Below are positions 17,914 through 23,695 of a stretch of 38,767 bases of DNA, piece after piece. Origin of the DNA: an uncultured Gammaproteobacteria bacterium (GTDB lineage: Bacteria > Pseudomonadota > Gammaproteobacteria > Pseudomonadales > Azotimanducaceae). The DNA lies in NCBI GenBank assembly GCA_913043815.1, contig CAJWNY010000021.1, forward strand, positions 1-38,767. Direction: 5' to 3'. Numbering within the stretch: position 1 is the first letter of the stretch; every line of letters begins with the position of its first letter. The position numbers were made by a program, and so were the translations under genes. The notes under the pieces are model-generated. The model was given only the letters and a program-made list of their open reading frames with translations, did not search any database and was not told the origin of the DNA.

Positions 17914-19455
17914 TTACTCTGCTGCGTTCTTATCGAATTGATCCCGCAGTACACGCTTAAGTATTTTGCCGCTAGGATTGCGAGGAATCGCGCTAACAAA
18001 CTCAACAGCCTTAGGTTGTTTGAAGCGTGCCAGTTTGCCCTGACAAAATTCCATCACATCTGCCTGCGTAATATTTTCGTCAGTAGCTACAACTATCGCC
18101 AAGGGCGACTCACCCCAGCGCTCACTCTGCTGGCCAATTACCGCAGCTTCGCTGATGCCCGGATGCTCTGATAAAACGCCCTCTATCTCAGCAGGGTAGA
18201 CATTTTCACCGCCGCTGATGATCATGTCTTTGATTCGGTCTTGAATAGAGACAAAACCTTCTTCATCCATAATCGCGATATCACCAGTATGCAGCCATCC
18301 GTTCACAATAGTCTCGGCAGTGGCTTCTGGACGATTCCAATATTCGACCATGACGTGTTCGCCGCGCACCAGAACTTCACCGGCCACGCCAGGAGGACAG
18401 TCATTACCTTTCTCGTCAGCAATCCGTACTTCCGTATGGAAAAAAGCCTTGCCAGTAGACTCTGGTCTTGCAAGCGCATTTTCCGCGTCCATCAGACAAG
18501 TCGGCCCACAAGTTTCTGTCAGTCCATAAACCTGCTGAATGCCAATATTCATATCATGAAAGATCTTCGTCAATGCAGGCGGCACAGGGGCTGCGCCTGT
18601 CATAATCCAGCGCAAGCTAGAAAAATCAAAGCGCTCAAAATTTGGCACTTGCAGCATGGAGCTCAACATTGCTGGTACAGCTAAACCGCTGGTGATTTTC
18701 TCTCGCTCAATGGCCTCCCAGGCGCTCACCGGGTCGAAGGAGCGCATCACCACCGAAGTTACCCCACGGTATACATTCACTGCCAGCGGCGTTAACGCCC
18801 CAACATGAAACATGGGCAGACATGCCAAGTAACGTTCTGGATCGTGATAAATTGCTGTGGCCGAAATGCTCAACAAACCCCAAATAGAAGTGTGGTGGGT
18901 GTGCACAACACCTTTTGGCAATCCCGTAGTGCCTGAGGTATACATGATGTACAGCATATCGTGGTCAGCAGCAGACACGTCGGGCTCATTGGTCGGCGCC
19001 GCATCGCGAAAACCACGATAACTCTCGGCAAAATAGGCCACGTCAACATTGGTCACCTGCAACCATTGCTTGATGTCTGTTTTATCGCCACGGCTATGCA
19101 GTTCCGCCACGGTATCAACAAACTCATTGTCGAAAATCAATCGGCTAGTGCCACTGTCTTTAAGAATAAATTCCAGTTCATCAGGGACCAAGCGCCAGTT
19201 CAGCGGCACAACTACCGCGCCAACTTTCGCAAGGGCATAGTAAGACTCCATAAACTCACTGGAATTCATGAGCAACAAACCCACACGCTCGCCTTTAACA
19301 ACACCCGCTTTAACAAACGCATTTGCCAGTTGATTACAACGCAAGTTCAGCGCTTTAAAGGTAAGCCTTAAACTGCCATCGCTCTCAACATAGGCCTCTC
19401 GATCAGGTGAAAGAAATGCGCGTTTACTCAGAAATAGCCCTAAATTATTTTTCAT
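17914..19455 (-). CDS. Acyl-CoA synthetase (AMP-forming), long-chain/FadD-like
   Basis: A 513-residue ANL-superfamily ligase that would activate a carboxylic acid to its CoA thioester via an acyl-adenylate. The phosphate loop is YTSGTTGLPKG (172-182), followed by YGLTETCGP, WLHTGD and the hinge region. The C-terminal lysine in PRNPSGKILKR is the acylating residue. There is no N-terminal membrane segment. ATG 19455 is preferred because GAG lies eight bases upstream and the product starts as in relatives; a GTG at 19470 would add five residues. The substrate pocket does not tell chain length. Confidence 0.92.
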   Translation of the reverse strand: MKNNLGLFLSKRAFLSPDREAYVESDGSLRLTFKALNLRCNQLANAFVKAGVVKGERVGLLLMNSSEFMESYYALAKVGAVVVPLNWRLVPDELEFILKDSGTSRLIFDNEFVDTVAELHSRGDKTDIKQWLQVTNVDVAYFAESYRGFRDAAPTNEPDVSAADHDMLYIMYTSGTTGLPKGVVHTHHTSIWGLLSISATAIYHDPERYLACLPMFHVGALTPLAVNVYRGVTSVVMRSFDPVSAWEAIEREKITSGLAVPAMLSSMLQVPNFERFDFSSLRWIMTGAAPVPPALTKIFHDMNIGIQQVYGLTETCGPTCLMDAENALARPESTGKAFFHTEVRIADEKGNDCPPGVAGEVLVRGEHVMVEYWNRPEATAETIVNGWLHTGDIAIMDEEGFVSIQDRIKDMIISGGENVYPAEIEGVLSEHPGISEAAVIGQQSERWGESPLAIVVATDENITQADVMEFCQGKLARFKQPKAVEFVSAIPRNPSGKILKRVLRDQFDKNAAE

Positions 19456-19824
19456 TATTTTCTCGTGCACAGGTTTATTTAGATAGCCTATTGTTGACCA
19501 AACTTTTCCTCAATAACAGAGGCTGTGAGCAAGAACCCAACCGAGTTTTTCACAGTCAGAAAATGCTCAAGCGAGCAACGGCAAAGATAATCAAACAACC
19601 GAAAATAGTTTTTGAGGGCGGCTACTTCCCAGATTTAGATGACCAGTTTTGAGGAGTAGCTTGGACCCTACATATGCTGTTCGAGCCCGAGAACCTTTAC
19701 AAGACGCGTGTCAATCCGGGCAAAGCCACCAAAATGCTTGCTATACGGAAGAGGAGTCAGGGGTAGACACATCAAAAATTTCGTGCAACCCTTGTTCACC
19801 CTTTGTACCTGTACAATTATCGCA
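19456..19824. other. Intergenic region between divergent acyl-CoA ligase and MerR gene
   Basis: 369 bases. No supported gene: an 81-codon plus-strand frame (19407-19652) overlaps the ligase start and lacks a ribosome binding site. CTGTGA (19523-19528) and TCACAG (19550-19555) form a 6-bp inverted repeat of unknown meaning on the ligase side. The last 22 bases hold the GTAC palindrome and possible -10 listed separately. Confidence 0.45.
19803..19817 (+). promoter_or_regulatory. GTAC palindrome overlapping a possible -10 box before the MerR gene
   Basis: TTGTAC (19803-19808), CT, GTACAA (19811-19816) is a perfect 6+6 bp inverted repeat. Its right arm overlaps TACAAT (19812-19817), one mismatch from a sigma-70 -10 box. 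No good -35 is visible at normal spacing; TTGTTC sits only 14 bases upstream. The ATG at 19825 is so close that a transcript from this promoter would be leaderless or nearly so. Autoregulation by the adjacent MerR protein is inferred from position and from two related sites downstream. Confidence 0.6.
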
Positions 19825-20832
19825 ATGACGCTTTCAGGCAATACAAACGATTACTACCGCATTGGCAGTGTCGCATCCTTAACGGGCATAGCCGTTGAGC
19901 GCCTACGTGCGTGGGAAAGGCGTTATCAATTCAGCCCTGCCTACAAAGACGGCAAAACTCGCTTCTACAGCAAAGATCAGCTTGAAATACTAAAGAAAAT
20001 TAAACGCTTAATTGATCAGGGGCAGACCATATCTAGCGTTATTAATTTAACCGAAGAGCAACTTGATGCACGTTCTGGCAACGCTGAGAGTGCACCACAG
20101 GTGCAGAATTTGGTCGGTCAGTCACCTAGAATTAGTTTGATTGGCGCTAATTTACTGCAATTAGAACAACGTGTTAGCGAAAATCCACGCTTAGATATTG
20201 TATCCCGCTGGGCCAACTTAGACGCGTTTCTCGGCGAACAAATCAGCTCGCCGGGCGATTTAGACGCACCACAAGTATTAGTACTGCAGCTTCCAGTACT
20301 TGCAGAGCAAGCAATTAGGCAAACTCAGCAGGCTTTGCCTAACACTAAAATCATCACTCTTTATCAGTTTGCGACAGCTAATCAAATCAGCCGTTGCCAA
20401 GAACAACAAGTTTCTACCCTAAAGTGGCCGCTGTCCTGGGCGGAAATAGAATATACCTGCATCAACGAGTTTGGCCTGCCGAGGTTATATGGCGTCAGCG
20501 CACCTCGTCGCTTTAGCGATGAGGAGCTGATTGCCATTGCGGCAGAAGATCACGATCCAAACCAGTGCGCACAGCACCTTGTTGAGCAAATACACCAACT
20601 AAATGCTTTAACCGACTACTTGCAGAGCTGTGCAAGCGAAGAAGAAGTTAAGGAAGCCGGCGACAAGCGCCAGAGCCTTGAGGCCTTGGCACAAACGCGA
20701 ACGGAAACAGCGCAAGCGAGAGCCCAACTCGAAACCGCGCTAGATAGCTTATTAACTGCGACGTACAAACAGCTGCCCGCTGCAACAACTCAGTCTCAGC
20801 CCGTTCGCCCGGACGGTTTTTCTACTCACTAA
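19825..20832 (+). CDS. MerR-family regulator, MlrA/CarA/LitR type without B12 domain
   Basis: 335 residues. The winged helix at about 10-80 has YRIGSVASLTGI followed by RLRAWERRY, the WERRY signature of the MlrA/CarA/CarH/LitR branch rather than metal sensors. Residues 100-250 look like a degenerate alpha/beta sensor domain (RISLIGANLLQLE, QVLVLQLPV, KIITLYQ), but I cannot find the His-containing cobalamin-binding motif of CarH. A Gln/Ala/Glu-rich coiled coil ends the protein. It may belong to the B12-less LitR-like regulators described in Pseudomonas; that is inference. The chosen ATG places the helix-turn-helix near the N-terminus as usual. A GTG at 19708 would add 39 implausible residues, although ATG 19825 lacks a ribosome binding site. 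Confidence 0.82.
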   Translation: MTLSGNTNDYYRIGSVASLTGIAVERLRAWERRYQFSPAYKDGKTRFYSKDQLEILKKIKRLIDQGQTISSVINLTEEQLDARSGNAESAPQVQNLVGQSPRISLIGANLLQLEQRVSENPRLDIVSRWANLDAFLGEQISSPGDLDAPQVLVLQLPVLAEQAIRQTQQALPNTKIITLYQFATANQISRCQEQQVSTLKWPLSWAEIEYTCINEFGLPRLYGVSAPRRFSDEELIAIAAEDHDPNQCAQHLVEQIHQLNALTDYLQSCASEEEVKEAGDKRQSLEALAQTRTETAQARAQLETALDSLLTATYKQLPAATTQSQPVRPDGFSTH

Positions 20833-20849
20833 ACGTTTATTCCATACGT

Positions 20850-20870
20850 TTTGGTTAATATCGAACCAAA
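20850..20870 (+). terminator. Stem-loop after the MerR gene
   Basis: TTTGGTT (20850-20856) pairs with AACCAAA (20864-20870) across a seven-base loop, 17 bases after the MerR stop codon. No T-run follows, so it is at best a weak or Rho-assisted terminator, or an mRNA 3'-end stabiliser. Two TACAAAA heptamers exactly 11 bp apart follow at 20882 and 20893. Confidence 0.4.
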
Positions 20871-20912
20871 CCTAAATAACGTACAAAACCTATACAAAAG
20901 TTCAAATATCTA

Positions 20913-20940
20913 TTGATTTAAGGAATTTGTACTGTACACT
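20913..20940 (+). promoter_or_regulatory. Promoter with GTAC palindrome on its -10 region
   Basis: TTGATT (20913-20918) as -35, a 16-base spacer, then TACACT (20935-20940) as -10; each matches the sigma-70 consensus at four of six positions. A perfect odd palindrome TGTAC-T-GTACA (20928-20938) covers the end of the spacer and most of the -10, where a bound protein would block or remodel RNA polymerase. Transcription would start near 20947, shortly before the structured RNA. The palindrome shares its GTAC arms with the site before the MerR gene. Confidence 0.6.
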
Positions 20941-20946
20941 TTACTG

Positions 20947-21057
20947 CATATTCAAGTTTCAGGCGCGCTCACAACTCACAACACCCTTCCTTACAGTGTC
21001 CTTCCCCCCGAAGTCGAGTTGTTTTCAGACAATTGAGTCTGACGCGCCTTTTTTATT
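20947..21057 (+). ncRNA. Predicted structured small RNA, about 110 nt, with C-rich loop and intrinsic terminator
   Basis: No protein fits here, yet the bases pair in nested fashion. P1 is AGGCGCG (20961-20967) with CGCGCCT (21043-21049). P2 is ACAACTC (20971-20977) with GAGTTGT (21016-21022). P3 is TCAGAC (21025-21030) with GTCTGA (21037-21042). P2 and P3 inside P1 make a three-way junction, and a run of six T plus ATTT follows at once, as in an intrinsic terminator. The 38-base P2 loop holds CCTTCC and TCCTTCCCCCC, complementary to Shine-Dalgarno sequences. A promoter lies just upstream. Boundaries and function are predictions; it matches no RNA family I know. Confidence 0.6.
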
Positions 21058-21070
21058 TAAGTCCTCTAAG

Positions 21071-21095
21071 CCGCCCCGAACCTTGTTCGGGGCGG
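21071..21095. terminator. GC-rich 11-bp hairpin
   Basis: CCGCCCCGAAC (21071-21081) pairs perfectly with GTTCGGGGCGG (21085-21095) around a three-base loop, very stable for its size. No T-run follows on either strand, so it is not a textbook terminator. It could end readthrough from the small RNA, or act as a Rho-linked stop for the minus-strand kinase gene ending at 21469. A weaker CGTTT/AAACG hairpin follows within 10 bases. Confidence 0.45.
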
Positions 21096-21332
21096 GCTGC
21101 GAGCGTTTCTTCTAAACGGCTTCTAGAAGACTGTCGTTAGTACCTAAGCAAAAATAACTTGGGCCGCCAATCTTTTCCCTCACAAGCCTTCAGCATAATC
21201 AGCACGGACAAAACGAATTAACGTTCGATGTTTTTACTTTTAGAAACAACCAGTAATTCCTAACCTCCATCCTAGAGTATCCGAAGTAAAACTGTTGTTT
21301 TGGGTATAGTGTTTCTTAAAAGACTCTAGCAA

Positions 21333-21359
21333 TGTTTGTGTACAATCGTGTACCAAACA
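21333..21359 (+). promoter_or_regulatory. GTAC dyad before the 31-codon ORF
   Basis: TGTTTG (21333-21338) and CAAACA (21354-21359) form the outer arms. Inside are two GTAC cores (21340-21343 and 21350-21353), so the arms match over ten bases with one bulged base. TACAAT (21341-21346) is a possible -10 box. It is the third GTAC-core dyad in 1.6 kb around the MerR gene. Centre spacing differs (2, 1 and 6 bases at the three sites), so binding by one protein to all three is a hypothesis. Confidence 0.5.
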
Positions 21360-21376
21360 ATAGTAGAGGGATAAAA

Positions 21377-21472
21377 ATGCAATTTGGATCAAAACAATTC
21401 TATGACGACTATGAGGCGGCGCACCAGAACTCTGAGGCAGCTAAAGTAAGGTCTGCAGCACCTTACAATTAA
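21377..21472 (+). CDS. Predicted 31-residue small protein
   Basis: A short ORF starting MQFGSKQFYDDYEAAH and ending APYN, hydrophilic and without a membrane segment or recognised motif. Support for it being real: AGAGGG six bases before the ATG, a GTAC dyad and possible -10 in front, and a stop that falls exactly at the end of the convergent kinase gene (TAA at 21470-21472 against the opposite stop at 21469-21471), so it does not intrude on that gene. It is too short for coding statistics to decide. Function unknown; it may be a target or partner of the MerR regulator. Confidence 0.5.
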   Translation: MQFGSKQFYDDYEAAHQNSEAAKVRSAAPYN

Positions 21473-22500
21473 TAGCTCAGAAATTCTAACGCTGCCTCAG
21501 CGCGTAAGGTAATACCTTCTTTCTGAGCATCCAAGTCTACATCGCGATTCTCACCCATAGCTCCCACCAAGTAGCGCTTATAGACACCCTGACCAATTGC
21601 AGCCAAACGCCAGTGAGAGAATGCTCTATAGTAATTAATGTCTGATAAATCTCGTCCAGATGCCTTCGCATATAGGTCAGACAACGTTTCACGGCTACAA
21701 AAACCACCAGCAGCGGTAGGCACTACGTCTTCCGCGCCTTCTCCCGGTAGCACCCAAGAATTAAGCAAATAGCCCACATCGGCCAAAGGATCGCCTAGGG
21801 TACAAAGCTCCCAGTCTAAAACCGCTGCAATTTCACCTTGTCCAACAATCATATTACCTAAACGATAATCACCGTGAACAATGGTAGCGCCCACTTGCTC
21901 GGGCATACGCGCTGCAAGCAGCCTAGTACTTTCATCCATGGCCGGGACTTCGTGAGTCTTGGTGGCTGCCCATTGTTTAGTCCAGCGGTTCATTTGACGC
22001 TGTAGATAGGCCTCTTTACGCCCCAGATCGCCTAAATTAACTTGGTCTGGATCTATATCGTGCAGAGCCGCAAGCACTTCAATAACACTGGCACCCAGCG
22101 TCGCACGTTCGCTCACCGGAATAGCTTGAGTCACTTCTGCGTCATGCAAAACCGGCCCGCTGACATAGTCCATCACATAAAAAGGCGCATCGTTCACGGA
22201 AACGTCCGTACATAAACCAATGGTTTGCGCCACTGGCACCGAGGAGTTATTCAGCGCTGAAATGATTTTATGCTCGCGCCCCATGTCGTGGGCACTTTCT
22301 AGAACATGACCCAGCGGAGGGCGGCGCAGCACGTAAATGCGCCCATTGGCATCTTTCACGCCATAGGTCAGGTTCGAGTGCCCACCGGCAATGAGGTCAA
22401 ACTCTAAAGGCAACGCCAAATCTGCAATATGCGATTGCATCCACGCCGTAACCGACGCCACATTAATGCCCTGAATATCCCCTGCGCTTGCTACAGCCAT
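21469..22500 (-). CDS. APH-like phosphotransferase (ACAD10/11 kinase-domain type)
   Basis: A 343-residue kinase-fold protein. A Gly-rich GGHSNLTYGV loop and YVLRRPPLGHVL, typical of the ACAD11-like group, lie in the N-lobe. The catalytic loop is HGDYRLGNMIV (His209, Asp211, Asn216) and the metal site is in LDWELCTLGDPLADVGY (Asp229). The closest known role is phosphorylation in 4-hydroxy fatty-acid catabolism, as in human ACAD10/11 and bacterial relatives. It is clearly a paralogue type of the kinase at 16800 but much closer to the canonical family. GGGAGAG precedes ATG 22500. It ends tail to tail with the 31-codon ORF, overlapping by two stop-codon bases and one flanking base. Confidence 0.9.
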   Translation of the reverse strand: MAVASAGDIQGINVASVTAWMQSHIADLALPLEFDLIAGGHSNLTYGVKDANGRIYVLRRPPLGHVLESAHDMGREHKIISALNNSSVPVAQTIGLCTDVSVNDAPFYVMDYVSGPVLHDAEVTQAIPVSERATLGASVIEVLAALHDIDPDQVNLGDLGRKEAYLQRQMNRWTKQWAATKTHEVPAMDESTRLLAARMPEQVGATIVHGDYRLGNMIVGQGEIAAVLDWELCTLGDPLADVGYLLNSWVLPGEGAEDVVPTAAGGFCSRETLSDLYAKASGRDLSDINYYRAFSHWRLAAIGQGVYKRYLVGAMGENRDVDLDAQKEGITLRAEAALEFLSY

Positions 22501-22664
22501 GCCGCTCTCCCGATGTTACTTTGAATTATCCGATGCGGGCTTTGTATGCAAAAGCTTGTAAGCGCATTTGCATTTGGCCTTGCCGATTTGCTTAGCAACT
22601 AAATCACCCCATCTCTTAACAGGAATAATACCGATATCTGAAGCATTTGTAGGCATTTGTCGCG

Positions 22665-22697
22665 ATTTATAAACGCTCTGTCAGAGTATTTATAAAT
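22665..22697. promoter_or_regulatory. 33-bp dyad upstream of cysZ
   Basis: ATTTATAAA (22665-22673) and TTTATAAAT (22689-22697) are exact complements, and inside them CTCTG (22676-22680) and CAGAG (22682-22686) flank a single T. Of 16 base pairs around the centre, 14 are Watson-Crick and one is G-T. It lies in the region between divergent kinase and cysZ genes, about 64 bases before the cysZ ATG. The region also holds four GCATTTG copies: two overlapping at 22564 and 22570, and two 10 bp apart at 22643 and 22653. No T-run follows, so an operator fits better than a terminator. Confidence 0.6.
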
Positions 22698-22760
22698 GTT
22701 GGCACAAACCACAACGTCGCAAGGCTTCATACAGTTTCAACAAACATGTAGAGTCTTCAC

Positions 22761-23516
22761 ATGAATTTTTTTGTTGGTGTAAATTTTTTCTTTCAAGGCT
22801 TCGCTCTGGCCAACAAGCCCGGCTTACGCCACTATTTTTGGCTGCCGGTAAGTATTGGACTGTCACTTACTTCGCTAGCTTTGTACTTTTTTGGCAGCAT
22901 CATTATTGCTGCAGCCACACCTGAATTACCGGATTGGCTTGGCTGGCTAGCGTGGTTTATTGTACCGGTACTCTTCGTCTTCCTGGCGTTAGTCTCTGCT
23001 TGGTCCGTAAGCTTTATTACCATTATTATCGCCTCCCCCCTTTTCAGCAGCCTAGCCAGCGAAGTTGACAAAGCAGCGTACAAAGCACACCTTTCTACCT
23101 GCTCAGAATTAGACGACTCGTCTCTTAATAAGAAAAGGTTTCTGCCTCTATTACAGGGTGTATTCAAAGATATTGCCCGCGAACTGCGGAAACTACGCTA
23201 TAACTTGCCAAGACTCATAGGTCTAATCATTCTTAGCCTAATCCCCGTGGTGAATCTCATTGCACCATTAATTGGGGCCTTATATGGCGCCTGGATTATG
23301 TCGGTGCAGTTTTCTGATTACGCCGCTGACAATAACAACATGGGCTTTACAGATTCCCTAGCGCAACTGAAAAAAAACCTCTTGCCTTCAATGGGCTTCG
23401 GCGCAATGACAAGTTTGGCCATGGCAATACCGCTTCTTAACTTCTTTTTACTACCCGCAGCGGTTGCTGGTGGTACGTTGTTGTGGCGCCACAACCAAAC
23501 AGACAAGACTAAATAG
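22761..23516 (+). CDS. cysZ: CysZ-type sulfate permease
   Basis: A 251-residue inner-membrane protein of the CysZ/EI24 family, which brings sulfate into the cell for cysteine synthesis. The N-terminal FFFQGFALANKPGLRHYFWLP corresponds to the family's opening motif. Hydrophobic segments at about 22-48, 60-92, 148-180 and 212-238 match its helical hairpins, and IIIASPLFSSLASEV is the conserved short segment after the second helix. No cys genes neighbour it, so regulation by CysB cannot be judged, but a 33-bp dyad lies upstream. The ATG has only a weak ribosome binding site (GTAGAG). Confidence 0.88.
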   Translation: MNFFVGVNFFFQGFALANKPGLRHYFWLPVSIGLSLTSLALYFFGSIIIAAATPELPDWLGWLAWFIVPVLFVFLALVSAWSVSFITIIIASPLFSSLASEVDKAAYKAHLSTCSELDDSSLNKKRFLPLLQGVFKDIARELRKLRYNLPRLIGLIILSLIPVVNLIAPLIGALYGAWIMSVQFSDYAADNNNMGFTDSLAQLKKNLLPSMGFGAMTSLAMAIPLLNFFLLPAAVAGGTLLWRHNQTDKTK

Positions 23517-23695
23517 CGACGGACAACTATTACTCCTGCTCACTCGCGACCTAAACTCCCTTCAGCATCACAATACTGGCACCCAGTTTGTCGTGGTTTA
23601 CAGGTTACTCCAGGCCTTGTGAAACCTATCCAATGGGGTACTATTTCACGAAATACGACTTTCAATGTTTCCTGTTGTTTTATCGGGGTACTCAC

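Noticed and set aside
19407-19652. 81-codon plus-strand ORF overlapping the acyl-CoA ligase start
   Set aside because: Antisense to conserved ligase codons at its 5' end, no ribosome binding site and no recognisable protein pattern.
20927-21115. 62-codon plus-strand ORF over the predicted small RNA
   Set aside because: It starts inside the promoter region on a TTG-like codon, has no ribosome binding site and low-complexity Cys/Phe/Pro composition; the RNA structure and T-run explain the region better.
22699-22716. TTGGCAC stretch resembling a sigma-54 -24 element before cysZ
   Set aside because: The bases at the required -12 position are AA rather than GC, so the second half of the promoter is missing.
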